From JACJYC01 sp964558465 (GTDB taxonomy: Bacteria; Bacteroidota; Bacteroidia; Chitinophagales; Saprospiraceae), in assembly GCA_964558465.1 (NCBI GenBank), contig CAZLEF010000065.1:1-39993 (forward strand): a DNA stretch of 39,993 nucleotides, written 5' to 3'. Of this stretch, positions 16,862 to 25,247 are shown in pieces. Position 1 is the first letter of the stretch; every line of letters starts with the position of its first letter. The notes under the pieces were generated by a model. That model did no database searches, was not told where the DNA came from, and saw only the letters and a program-made list of their open reading frames with translations. Position numbers and translations under genes: made by a program.

Positions 16862-16907
16862 ATTTTTACACTAAGTAGGAAAAATCCCATAGCCTTGCTT
16901 ATATTTG
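16862..16907 (+). promoter_or_regulatory. Upstream region of gapA: shared motif and -7 box
   Basis: TATATTTG at 16900-16907 matches the -7 consensus and lies 36 bases before the gapA start. ATTTTTACACTA at 16862-16873 is identical to a 12-base stretch in the pfkA promoter (15367-15378), a possible shared regulator site. No -33 TTTG at normal spacing was found. Confidence 0.45.
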
Positions 16908-16942
16908 CCTCTGTTATTCATTCATCAAAATCAACCCATAAA

Positions 16943-17938
16943 ATGGCGAAAAGAATCGCAATAAACGGTTTCGGCCGGATTGGCCGCCTCAGCTTCAGAA
17001 ATTTATTGGCTGCAAATGATGTGGAAGTCGTGGCAATCAACGACCTGACGGACAACCCGACGCTTGCTCATTTGCTGAAGTATGATTCCGTACACGGAAG
17101 ATTCAACGGCACGGTAACGGCCGATGAAAAATTTCTGCACGTGAATGGCCAGGCCATCCATGCAATGGCTGAAAAAGATCCCAAGAAATTGCCCTGGGGC
17201 GAAATGGGGGTCGACGTGGTACTCGAATGCACCGGCCGTTTTGTTTCCCAGGAGGATGCCGGACAGCATCTGGTTGCCGGCGCCCGGAAGGTCATTATTT
17301 CCGCCCCTGCCAAAGGCGATGTACCCACCATTGTTTTGGGTGTGAACAATGAAAAGATCACGAAGGAGGTCACGGTATTCTCCAATGCGTCCTGTACCAC
17401 CAACTGCCTGGCGCCGATGGTAAAAGTACTCGACGACGCATTCGGGATTGATCATGGCTTCATGACCACGATACACGCTTACACTGCTGACCAGCGGATC
17501 CAGGATGCTCCGCACAGCGATCTGCGCCGGGCCCGCGCGGCAGCTGTTTCCATCGTTCCGACCAGCACCGGCGCAGCAAAAGCCGTCGGGCTTGTTTTGC
17601 CCCATCTGAAAGGCAAACTGAACGGCAACGCCATGCGGGTCCCCGTTCCCGACGGCTCTGTTACCGACTTCACGGCAATCGTCCGCAAGGCCGCAACTGC
17701 TGAAGAGATCAATGCCGCCTTCAAGGCAGCGGCAGATGGCGCCCTGAAAGGAATTCTGGAATACACCGAAGACCCGATCGTCTCTGCCGATATTATAGGG
17801 AACCCGCATTCCTGCATATTTGACAGCGAACTGACGATGGTGATCGGCAATATGGTGAAAGTTGTCGGCTGGTACGATAACGAAGCCGGGTATTCAGCCC
17901 GCCTTTCCGACCTGTGCATCCGGGTTGCCAATCTTTGA
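16943..17938 (+). CDS. gapA: Glyceraldehyde-3-phosphate dehydrogenase, type I
   Basis: Oxidises glyceraldehyde 3-phosphate to 1,3-bisphosphoglycerate, with NAD+ as likely cofactor. The protein is 331 residues from the ATG at 16943; an upstream extension in the same frame lacks family similarity. The Rossmann motif INGFGRIGR is at the N-terminus, and Asp34 in INDLTD, which binds the adenine ribose, points to NAD rather than NADP. The catalytic cysteine is Cys151 in SNASCTTNCLAP, with the histidine in TIHAYTADQ. The C-terminal WYDNEAGYS is intact. pgk follows 66 bases downstream, separated by an 11-bp hairpin, so the two glycolytic enzymes are probably co-transcribed. Confidence 0.97.
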   Translation: MAKRIAINGFGRIGRLSFRNLLAANDVEVVAINDLTDNPTLAHLLKYDSVHGRFNGTVTADEKFLHVNGQAIHAMAEKDPKKLPWGEMGVDVVLECTGRFVSQEDAGQHLVAGARKVIISAPAKGDVPTIVLGVNNEKITKEVTVFSNASCTTNCLAPMVKVLDDAFGIDHGFMTTIHAYTADQRIQDAPHSDLRRARAAAVSIVPTSTGAAKAVGLVLPHLKGKLNGNAMRVPVPDGSVTDFTAIVRKAATAEEINAAFKAAADGALKGILEYTEDPIVSADIIGNPHSCIFDSELTMVIGNMVKVVGWYDNEAGYSARLSDLCIRVANL

Positions 17939-17950
17939 GTTTTTTTGTTC

Positions 17951-17990
17951 AACTCCGGGGCGCACACTGTGATCGTATTGCCCCGGAGTT
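17951..17990 (+). repeat. Inverted repeat between gapA and pgk
   Basis: Perfect 11-bp arms AACTCCGGGGC and GCCCCGGAGTT with an 18-base loop, ending 14 bases before the pgk start. No T-run follows, so it is more likely an RNA processing, stability or translation element than a terminator. Confidence 0.75.
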
Positions 17991-18004
17991 ATAATTTCAC
18001 CACC

Positions 18005-19207
18005 ATGAATCTCGATTTCAAAGGTAAAAAGACGCTGGTGAGGGTGGATTTCAACGTTCCGCTCGATAAAAATTATGTTATAACGGACGATACCCGCATG
18101 CGTGCGGCTGTCCCGACCATCAATCATATCCTCGATCAGGGCGGCGCCGTGATCCTGATGTCCCATTTTGACCGGCCGCTCAAAGAATTGCTCCCTGACG
18201 GCAGTATCAACGTCGAGCGTTTTACCCTCAGGCATCTCGTCGGCCACTTGTCCGACCTGCTCAACCGCCCTGTTTCATTTTGCGCTGAAACCGTTGGCCC
18301 GGAAGCGGAAAAAGCCGCCGCCTCGCTCCAACCGGGTGAAGTGCTGCTGATGGAAAATACCCGTTTTTACAAAGGCGAGGAAAAAGGGGACGAATCACTG
18401 GCCAGGCAAATGGCGGCCCTCGCCGATCTGTACGTCAATGACGCCTTTGGGTCGGCGCACAGGGCGCACGCTTCTACGGCTACGGTGGCTCAGTTTTTCT
18501 CTCCGGATAAAAGGGCTTTCGGCTTTTTGATGAAGGCCGAGGTTGAAAATGCCAACCGCGTGGTCAACCATCCCGAACGACCGCTTGCGGCCATTGTGGG
18601 CGGGGCAAAAGTTTCGGATAAGATCCTCTTGCTGGAACGCCTGATCGATCTGTGTGATACCCTGATCATCGGTGGCGGCATGGCTTATACTTTTATCAAG
18701 GCCGGCGGCGGAAAAATCGGAAAATCACTGGTGGAAGAAGATAAACTCGAACTGGCCCGCATGCTGGTCGGAAAAGCTGCTTCCAAAGGTGTTCAACTGC
18801 TGCTGCCTGTTGATTCCTTTATTGCCGATTCTTTCTCCAACGAAGCCGGGAGGCGTTCCTGCTCCAGCAACGATATACCGGACGGCTGGATGGGCCTGGA
18901 TATCGGCGCGCAGGCGCAGGCTGAATTTGCCGAAGCCTGCAAAGCCTGCAAAACCATTTTATGGAACGGCCCAATGGGGGTTTTTGAATTTCCGAATTTT
19001 GCCGGGGGGACAAAAGCCGTAGCGGAAGCGGTTGCCGCAGCTACGGCCGGCGGGGCATTCTCGTTGGTCGGCGGCGGCGACAGTGTGGCTGCGGTCAACC
19101 AGTTGGGCCTGAACGATGATGTGAGCTACGTCTCTACCGGAGGCGGGGCCATGCTGGAGTTTCTGGAAGGGAAAACCCTCCCCGGAGTGGCTGCGATCGC
19201 GGGGTGA
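18005..19207 (+). CDS. pgk: Phosphoglycerate kinase
   Basis: Transfers phosphate from 1,3-bisphosphoglycerate to ADP in glycolysis. The protein is 400 residues from the ATG at 18005; the open frame extends upstream across the hairpin, but the family begins at this Met. Landmarks are VRVDFNVPLD at the start, MSHFDRP in the substrate site, LLMENTRFYKGEEKGD, the VNDAFGSAHRAHAS segment, GGAKVSDK, ILWNGPMGVFE and the C-terminal glycine-rich SLVGGGDS and STGGGAMLEFLEG. All are intact. It follows gapA in the usual gap-pgk order. The stop codon lies in the first copy of a short direct repeat that recurs 73 bases later over the start of the next gene. Confidence 0.97.
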   Translation: MNLDFKGKKTLVRVDFNVPLDKNYVITDDTRMRAAVPTINHILDQGGAVILMSHFDRPLKELLPDGSINVERFTLRHLVGHLSDLLNRPVSFCAETVGPEAEKAAASLQPGEVLLMENTRFYKGEEKGDESLARQMAALADLYVNDAFGSAHRAHASTATVAQFFSPDKRAFGFLMKAEVENANRVVNHPERPLAAIVGGAKVSDKILLLERLIDLCDTLIIGGGMAYTFIKAGGGKIGKSLVEEDKLELARMLVGKAASKGVQLLLPVDSFIADSFSNEAGRRSCSSNDIPDGWMGLDIGAQAQAEFAEACKACKTILWNGPMGVFEFPNFAGGTKAVAEAVAAATAGGAFSLVGGGDSVAAVNQLGLNDDVSYVSTGGGAMLEFLEGKTLPGVAAIAG

Positions 19208-19305
19208 CCCGGAGATAATATATGCCTGCATCCTACCTTTGTACAGCCGAGGTCTCCTCGACTTATCTATTGCAGGGTGACCCGGAAGTAATATATGTCT
19301 GCATC
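19202..19305 (+). repeat. Direct repeat spanning the pgk stop and the next start codon
   Basis: A 31-base segment at 19202-19232 recurs at 19275-19305 with three mismatches. The first copy contains the pgk stop and an ATG in the wrong frame. The second contains the start codon of the FAD oxidoreductase. The offset of 73 bases suggests a small tandem duplication of the gene junction, later diverged. Confidence 0.75.
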
Positions 19306-20443
19306 TCAAAAATACGATTTTGTTATTATCGGAGGCGGAATTTTCGGAGTTTATGCCGCAATTTACCTTGCCCGGCGCCGGCAGCGGGTTTGCCTGATTG
19401 AAAAAGAGGTCGAACTCATGCAGAAAGCCTCGATCGTCAACCAGGCCCGTTTGCACAGCGGGTATCATTATCCAAGAAGCGTTTCCACAGCTTTGATGTC
19501 TGATGAGAACAAAGCGCGGTTTACCGAAGAACACCGGGATTTCATTCATTTCAATTTTGAACAATTTTATGCGATCGACGGCTACAACTCGTTCACGGAT
19601 GGCGGCCAGTTCGAACGCTTTTGCGAGTTCATCGGTATTCCCTGCAAACGGGTGGATCAGCACCCTTTCATCAACTTTGACCGGATTGAGGGGCTCTATG
19701 CTACCCAGGAATTCAGTTTCGACCCGGTACTGATCAGTCAGTTTTACCGGTCGAAACTGAAGGAATTCCAAAATATCCGTTTATACCTCCAGACCAAACC
19801 TATCCAGGCGGACGCTGTCGGGGACGGCTGGCGGATAAAAACCCAAAATCTTTCAAATGGTCAAACCACGGTAATTGATTGCCGGCAGGTCATTAATGCT
19901 ACCTATGCGGGGAGCAATGCCATCAACAACTTGTTTGGACTCCGCAACCTAAACCTGATGCACGAAATTTCAGAAATTGTACTGGTCAGTTCGCCCCAGT
20001 TGAAAGACCGGTTTGGCCTGACAGTGATGGACGGCCCCTTTGCGTCCCTGATGCCTTACGGCAATTCGGGTCTTTTGTCGTTATCGTCGGTAGCTTATAC
20101 CCACCATAAAATTTCCTATGACCCGCAACCTGACTTTGAATGCCAGCGCCGGCAGCCGGATTGCAAACCCCATTTTTTATCCAACTGCAATTACTGCCCG
20201 GCCAGACCCGTATCCAACCATAAAAAAATGATGGCACAAATCCGTCAGTACCTGGATGAGTCGGTCGATTTAAACTACTTCGATTCCCTGTTCACCATCA
20301 AGTCAAAACTCCTGGCCAATTATATCGACGACGGCAGGCCAACCGAAATAGCAGTTCTGAACGAGAATCCCCGATTTTATTGCATATTTGCCGGAAAGAT
20401 CAACTCCATCTACGAAATAGAGAAGGTCGTTCAATTGGACTGA
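19295..20443 (+). CDS. FAD-dependent oxidoreductase (DAO-like) with four-cysteine cluster
   Basis: A 382-residue flavoprotein. The N-terminal dinucleotide motif GGGIFGVYAA (13-22) and the acidic residue in CLIEKE define a DAO-type FAD fold; VNQARLHSGYHYPRS matches the conserved part of this subgroup. A cluster of four cysteines at 283, 290, 298 and 301 (C-x6-C-x7-C-x2-C) lies in the substrate half and could bind a metal or form disulfides. The substrate is unknown; relatives are often near carbohydrate or envelope genes. It starts at 19295 in the second copy of a short repeat and is followed 28 bases later by the arginine-deiminase-family gene, so both may share the glycolytic transcript. Confidence 0.7.
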   Translation: MSASQKYDFVIIGGGIFGVYAAIYLARRRQRVCLIEKEVELMQKASIVNQARLHSGYHYPRSVSTALMSDENKARFTEEHRDFIHFNFEQFYAIDGYNSFTDGGQFERFCEFIGIPCKRVDQHPFINFDRIEGLYATQEFSFDPVLISQFYRSKLKEFQNIRLYLQTKPIQADAVGDGWRIKTQNLSNGQTTVIDCRQVINATYAGSNAINNLFGLRNLNLMHEISEIVLVSSPQLKDRFGLTVMDGPFASLMPYGNSGLLSLSSVAYTHHKISYDPQPDFECQRRQPDCKPHFLSNCNYCPARPVSNHKKMMAQIRQYLDESVDLNYFDSLFTIKSKLLANYIDDGRPTEIAVLNENPRFYCIFAGKINSIYEIEKVVQLD

Positions 20444-20471
20444 CCTTCCGCACATTGCCTAAACCATTTTT

Positions 20472-21734
20472 ATGACCAAATCAAATATCAGGGTAAATTC
20501 GGAAATCGCACCTTTGCGCAGGGTGATCGTTCACCGGCCGGATGAAGGGATTGCAAGGATTACCCCAAAAAGGGCCGAAGAACTGCTGTTCGATGATATC
20601 GTTCACCTTCCCAGAATGCAGCAGGAACACGATGTTTTTACTTCGGTCCTGAAGGCCTTTGTGGGCGCCAACCGCGTGCATGAGGTGGGGCAGCTTTTAC
20701 TGGAAGCGCTGGCGGAAGATGAAGAGAGCAAACTGGAAATGATCGAAATGATCGTGGATTATGAAGAATTGCCCTCCAGTTTTAAATCCCTGCTCCGGAA
20801 TATGTCGGACGAAGAACTCACGGATGTGCTGATCAGCGGTTATTACGCAAAGGATGACCATATTCTTTTTGATCCCATTCCCAATTTCATTTTCACCCGG
20901 GATATAGCCTTTACCGTTAACGATCATGTTGTGATCACAAAGGCTGCAAAGGAAGCCCGTTTCAGGGAAAACTTCATTACCCGTTTTATCATCTGGGCGC
21001 ACCCCGTCTTCAGGGAGTGCCGGGATTTGGGCCGGATTATCAATATGAACAAAGTGGATGTTTTTCCACCTTCCAAAAAAGGAGAATTGGTGTCGATCGA
21101 AGGTGGAGATGCCATGATCCTTCATCCGGATTATTTGCTGATCGGCAGAAGCGAAAGAACAACTGCCCACGCCATCCGTTCACTGGCCGATGCACTTTTC
21201 GAAAAAAAGGTCATCTCCAATGTGGTGCAGGTCAATATTCCGCTGGACAGATCCTATATGCATATCGATACGATTTTTACCCAGATCAACCACAACGACT
21301 ATGTCGCATTCAAACCCATCATCGTGGATGGGCTCAGTTCGAATGTGGAGGTCCACCGGCAGGACGGCAGGACCGATACCTACCATAACCTTGCGGATTT
21401 TCTCAGGAATGAGATCAGTCCGGATATACGATTTATCTTCAGCGGCAAAGGCGAAACCCCCTATCAGGAACGGGAACAATGGACGGACGGTTGCAACCTC
21501 GTCGCCCTCAGGCCAGGTGTAGCCCTCACCTACGACCGGAATCCAAAAACGGAAGAAGCCTTCGAGGATGCCGGTTACCGGGTGGTATATGCAAGGGATC
21601 TGCTGAAGGCTTTCGACGACGGGATCATCGACCCCGAAGAAGTGAAAAATACCATTATCACCCTGCCTTCCAATGAGCTTTCCAGGGCAAGAGGCGGATC
21701 CCATTGTATGACTTGTCCCCTTGAGCGGGGATAA
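20472..21734 (+). CDS. Arginine deiminase family protein
   Basis: A 420-residue guanidino-group-modifying enzyme of the arginine deiminase fold. The catalytic set is visible: FTRD (Asp144), SIEGGD (Glu210), HIDTIF (His264, Asp266) and the nucleophile Cys412 in GGSHCMTCP near the C-terminus. An intact set of this kind supports conversion of arginine to citrulline and ammonia, or a related amidino hydrolase reaction. The protein has an inserted helical segment near residues 75-125, as in other deiminases. No ornithine carbamoyltransferase or carbamate kinase is nearby, so the energy-yielding ADI pathway is not shown here. It is followed 12 bases later by a thioesterase gene. Confidence 0.85.
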   Translation: MTKSNIRVNSEIAPLRRVIVHRPDEGIARITPKRAEELLFDDIVHLPRMQQEHDVFTSVLKAFVGANRVHEVGQLLLEALAEDEESKLEMIEMIVDYEELPSSFKSLLRNMSDEELTDVLISGYYAKDDHILFDPIPNFIFTRDIAFTVNDHVVITKAAKEARFRENFITRFIIWAHPVFRECRDLGRIINMNKVDVFPPSKKGELVSIEGGDAMILHPDYLLIGRSERTTAHAIRSLADALFEKKVISNVVQVNIPLDRSYMHIDTIFTQINHNDYVAFKPIIVDGLSSNVEVHRQDGRTDTYHNLADFLRNEISPDIRFIFSGKGETPYQEREQWTDGCNLVALRPGVALTYDRNPKTEEAFEDAGYRVVYARDLLKAFDDGIIDPEEVKNTIITLPSNELSRARGGSHCMTCPLERG

Positions 21735-21746
21735 AAGAAAAGCCTG

Positions 21747-22157
21747 ATGTACACTTTTGATTACCAGAAAAGGGTTCGGTACGGAGAAACAGACCAGATG
21801 GGGTATCTGTATTACGGCCAATATGCGCAGTATTATGAGATCGGGCGAGTGGAAATGATGCGCTCCCTGGGCATTCGTTATAAAGAACTGGAGGAAGTCC
21901 ACCACGTCATGATGCCGGTGGTGTCTTTGCAAATGCGGTTTGTCCGGCCTGCTTATTATGACGAAATGCTGACCATCCGGACCTCGGTCCGCAAAATGCC
22001 TGACAAATTTATTACGTTTGAGGTTGAAATACGGAATGAAAAGGGGGCAATGGTCAACGGCGGAAGTGTCCGGCTTTGTTTTGTGGACATTAAAACCCAA
22101 CAGACCATCTCCGTCCCGGAATACATTAAGGAAAAATTGATACCGTACTTTGCGTAA
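21747..22157 (+). CDS. Acyl-CoA thioesterase, YbgC/FadM-type hotdog protein
   Basis: A 136-residue single-domain hotdog-fold protein of the 4HBT group, the usual length. The N-terminal RYGETDQMGYLYYGQYAQY contains the catalytic aspartate (Asp16) followed by the long central helix, and the closing strands are present. Members hydrolyse short- or medium-chain acyl-CoA or acyl-ACP. It starts 12 bases after the deiminase-family gene and its stop overlaps the possible TTG start of the YihY-type gene, which points to one transcript. The substrate cannot be told from sequence. Confidence 0.85.
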   Translation: MYTFDYQKRVRYGETDQMGYLYYGQYAQYYEIGRVEMMRSLGIRYKELEEVHHVMMPVVSLQMRFVRPAYYDEMLTIRTSVRKMPDKFITFEVEIRNEKGAMVNGGSVRLCFVDIKTQQTISVPEYIKEKLIPYFA

Positions 22158-23157
22158 ACCGAAAATAAAAATACCGGACCAGAAACAGGTCGTCGATTAC
22201 ATGATGCATCGCCCGTTCATCCGGCGATTGCTGGAATGGGCAAAGACGCATTCTTTGCCTGGATTTTTCAAGGTTCCGATCTATGAGGTCGTCATCTTTG
22301 TTTATAACGAAGTCCGGAGTTTTGATCTTTTTACCCGCGCCAATTCCATTGCTTTTACCTTTTTTCTTTCCTTGTTTCCGGCGCTGTTGTCGCTTTTTAC
22401 CCTTTTGCCTTTTTTGCAGCAGTATTTTTTGAGATTCATGCCGCAGGGAGAAAGTTTTGAAGAATACCTCAGGGAAGAGATCGGCCGGATCATGCCCGGC
22501 TCGGCCGGCCAAACCCTGCTCGATTTTGTCGTTGAGATCACGACCAAACCCAAAATCGGATTGCTCTCTTTCGGTTTTATTCTGGCTGCTTATTTTGCAT
22601 CCAATGGAATGCTGTCCATGATGCGGAGTTTTGAAAAAAGCTACAAAACCACCTTCCGGCAACGGTCAGGTTTCAAAATGCGGATCATCGCCTTGCTCTT
22701 AACCGGCCTGTTGGGTGGACTGGTTATCGGGTCCGTCATTTTGGTTATCCTGGGGAACGTGATTCTGGAATGGCTTTCCATGTTGATTACAATTGACGGG
22801 TTCACCGCCGTTGGCTTTGAATTGCTGCGGTGGATCTCCATCATTTTTCTTTTCTATTTTGGCATTTCCATCATTTACAGGTATGGGGCGGCCACGTACA
22901 AGCGATTCCATATCTTTTCTCCCGGGGCTACTTTGGCCACCATCCTGTCGCTGCTGTCTTCCCTGGCATTTTCACTGTACATCGACGAATTTGAACGGTA
23001 CGAAACCTATGATAAGTTCTACGGATCAATTGCGGCGATTATTATCGTGATGTTATGGATTCAGCTCAATTCCCTGATCCTGCTGATCGGTTTTGAATTG
23101 AATGCCAGCATTGCCATTAACCGCGACCTGAAACTTGCCCGCGAACAGGAAGAATAA
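22150..23157 (+). CDS. YihY/BrkB-family inner-membrane protein
   Basis: A 335-residue membrane protein of the YihY/UPF0761 family, which has six or so helices and no firmly established function. Characteristic parts are LFTRANSIAFTFFLSLFPALL in the first helix pair, the long GLLSFGFILAAYFASNGM helix, and KFYGSIAAIIIVMLWIQLNS near the C-terminus. The start shown is a TTG overlapping the upstream stop by eight bases; ATG codons at 22201 and 22204 would give a product 17 or 18 residues shorter that still keeps all helices. I favour neither strongly. Probably co-transcribed with the thioesterase. Confidence 0.85.
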   Translation: MRKPKIKIPDQKQVVDYMMHRPFIRRLLEWAKTHSLPGFFKVPIYEVVIFVYNEVRSFDLFTRANSIAFTFFLSLFPALLSLFTLLPFLQQYFLRFMPQGESFEEYLREEIGRIMPGSAGQTLLDFVVEITTKPKIGLLSFGFILAAYFASNGMLSMMRSFEKSYKTTFRQRSGFKMRIIALLLTGLLGGLVIGSVILVILGNVILEWLSMLITIDGFTAVGFELLRWISIIFLFYFGISIIYRYGAATYKRFHIFSPGATLATILSLLSSLAFSLYIDEFERYETYDKFYGSIAAIIIVMLWIQLNSLILLIGFELNASIAINRDLKLAREQEE

Positions 23158-23237
23158 GATGGCCAGAATGTAAAAAAATGCACCAAAAGCAGGCGGGCAT
23201 TCGTTTAATGCTGGATCAAGCATAAATCCAGGTTCAA

Positions 23238-23756
23238 ATGATCAAAAAAATCTTCCTTCCGCTGGCGGCTGCATTTCTTTTTTTTGGGGTTTTACCTGCA
23301 CAATCTTTTGACGTGGCGGCGGGGGTTCGCCTGGGCACGGATTGGGGCATTACGGGTAAAATGCGGTTTGCCAAAAAGACCGCCGCCGAAGTGATCATTC
23401 AGTCGGGCATCAAACACCAGGAAACCATTATCAGTATCCTGGCCGAACAGCACAACTCGGTCCTGACACGGCGGTTCAACCTCTTTTTTGGCGGCGGCGT
23501 ACACAAAGGCTGGCTGGAGGATGATGCGGAGCAAGGATTCAAAGACCCGTTTGGCATATCCCTCATCGGGGGTATTGAGTTTTCGGTGGGCCGGCTCAAC
23601 CTCACCTGGGACTACAAACCTGCCATCAACCTGGTGGGCGGCCGGAAGGATGTGTACCACCAAAGCGGCGTTTCCCTGCGTTATGTCTTTGTCAAGCGGA
23701 GTAAATTGCTGAACGATCGCAAAAAAATCAACTGGAAGTTCTGGGAAAAGAACTGA
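23238..23756 (+). CDS. Small secreted, probably outer-membrane beta-barrel protein
   Basis: A 172-residue protein with a signal peptide over residues 1-22 (cleavage after PAQ). The rest shows alternating hydrophobic and polar residues with several Gly-rich turns (FGGGVHKGW, SLIGGIEF, INLVGG), as in small beta-barrel outer-membrane proteins, ending in a basic tail. I do not recognise a named family. It sits 80 bases after the YihY-type gene and 54 bases before the SGNH-MBOAT cassette. It could serve the cassette, but this is a guess from position. Confidence 0.55.
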   Translation: MIKKIFLPLAAAFLFFGVLPAQSFDVAAGVRLGTDWGITGKMRFAKKTAAEVIIQSGIKHQETIISILAEQHNSVLTRRFNLFFGGGVHKGWLEDDAEQGFKDPFGISLIGGIEFSVGRLNLTWDYKPAINLVGGRKDVYHQSGVSLRYVFVKRSKLLNDRKKINWKFWEKN

Positions 23757-23810
23757 TTTCCGGCAATCCCTGAATCAAACTGAGTATATTCGCGCCGAAT
23801 TCTTCTTTGA

Positions 23811-25247
23811 ATGGAGCGGGATCATTTCGGAAGAGCTTATGGCGTTCTTCTTCTTTCCACGGTTCTGGTATTGTTATATCCATGGGCGCATGCGCATATA
23901 CCATGGCTCAACCGGCATTTCAAGACTTATGACGGCATCAACGCTCTTTTCGATCAGGGTACCGGAACGGCTGAACGATCTGAACCCGATTCACTGCCGG
24001 GTGATTTTTTCCTGCTGGATTCCCTTCAGGATTATCAGGAAGACCTGTCTGCTTTTGCACCCGGTCTGGAGGGCATGGACTATTTTTTTGAGGCCCTTCA
24101 ACGCGGGAGCGATCAGGTCCGGATTGCCTGGTTTGGCGACTCGGCCATAGAAGGCGATCTGATTTGCCAAACGGTAAGAGACAGCCTTCAACGGAGGTTT
24201 GGCGGTTCGGGCGTGGGTTTTTTTCCTATCTTGCACAAGGTCAAAGGATTCCGGCAATCCGTAAAAGAGGAAAGCACCGGAAATTGGTACGCCCGTTACC
24301 TGGGGCAAAGGGAGGATAAAGGAATTCCTTTTGGCATTGCCGGGTCTTATTTTATTCCGGATACCCTTCCGGGGAATTTCGACAGCCTATACCTCCATGC
24401 CCGGGACTCGGCAGGTCATGCAGGCTTGCCGTGGGAAACCTTGCCTGCGATAGAGATCAAAACCAGCCGGAAGGCGCAAAGGGTCAAACTGTTTTTTGGA
24501 AAATCGGATTCTTTGTCAGGCGCCGGGCAGGTAGCGCCGGTATGCAAAGTGGTTTCCGGAAATCATACGCGATTTTTGCGGCTTCACCCTGGCAAACCCG
24601 TCGACGAGACGCTTTTGCTGGAAGGATTCCACCGGAAGCTCGGCATTGCAATCGCATCCAGGCATGAGCTACCGCTTTTTGGAATGAGTATGGAAAGCAG
24701 CAAAGGGGTCATCCTTGACAATCTTCCTGCACGCGGCAATCACGGCGACAAGCTGATGGAAATCCCGCTGGAAATTTATCAAGGCTTTGATTCCTTGCTG
24801 GATTACGATCTGATCATTCTGCAATACGGACTGAACGCCCTGGCCGCCGAAATGGAGGACTTCTCCTGGTACGGCGTGCAAATGACCAATGTTGTCCGGT
24901 ACATCAAACGCGCATTTCCGGGAAAACCTATCCTGATCGTCGGCCCCACCGACCGGGCTGTGAAGTGGGAGGGCGTCATGCAAACCGATCCGAGTTTACC
25001 AAGGGTAACCGCTATCCTGAAGCGCGTTTCCCAAAGGGAAAAAGTTGCATTTTTCAGCTTTTACGAAGCCATGGGCGGCAATGGGGTGATGCTGGACTGG
25101 GTGGACAAAAAAAAGCCGAGATTGGCAAACCTGGATTATACCCACCTTAACTACGAGGGCGCCGAGTTGGCGGGGAAATTGTTTCTCAAATATCTTTTGA
25201 CTGAATACGACGCCTATCTGGCGGGTAAAAAACACCTTCCGGAATGA
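23811..25247 (+). CDS. SGNH/GDSL hydrolase-family protein, membrane-anchored
   Basis: A 478-residue protein with a single N-terminal hydrophobic helix (about 9-26), probably an uncleaved anchor placing the rest in the periplasm. SGNH family blocks are in order: block I RIAWFGDSAIEGD with Ser111, block III ILQYGLNAL with Asn342, and block V DYTHLNYEG with Asp442 and His445. The region between blocks I and III holds a beta-rich insert of about 200 residues. Similar proteins act with MBOAT acyltransferases to O-acetylate exported polysaccharides (AlgJ/AlgX-like role). The stop overlaps the start of the next gene by four bases (ATGA), which indicates translational coupling. Confidence 0.75.
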   Translation: MERDHFGRAYGVLLLSTVLVLLYPWAHAHIPWLNRHFKTYDGINALFDQGTGTAERSEPDSLPGDFFLLDSLQDYQEDLSAFAPGLEGMDYFFEALQRGSDQVRIAWFGDSAIEGDLICQTVRDSLQRRFGGSGVGFFPILHKVKGFRQSVKEESTGNWYARYLGQREDKGIPFGIAGSYFIPDTLPGNFDSLYLHARDSAGHAGLPWETLPAIEIKTSRKAQRVKLFFGKSDSLSGAGQVAPVCKVVSGNHTRFLRLHPGKPVDETLLLEGFHRKLGIAIASRHELPLFGMSMESSKGVILDNLPARGNHGDKLMEIPLEIYQGFDSLLDYDLIILQYGLNALAAEMEDFSWYGVQMTNVVRYIKRAFPGKPILIVGPTDRAVKWEGVMQTDPSLPRVTAILKRVSQREKVAFFSFYEAMGGNGVMLDWVDKKKPRLANLDYTHLNYEGAELAGKLFLKYLLTEYDAYLAGKKHLPE

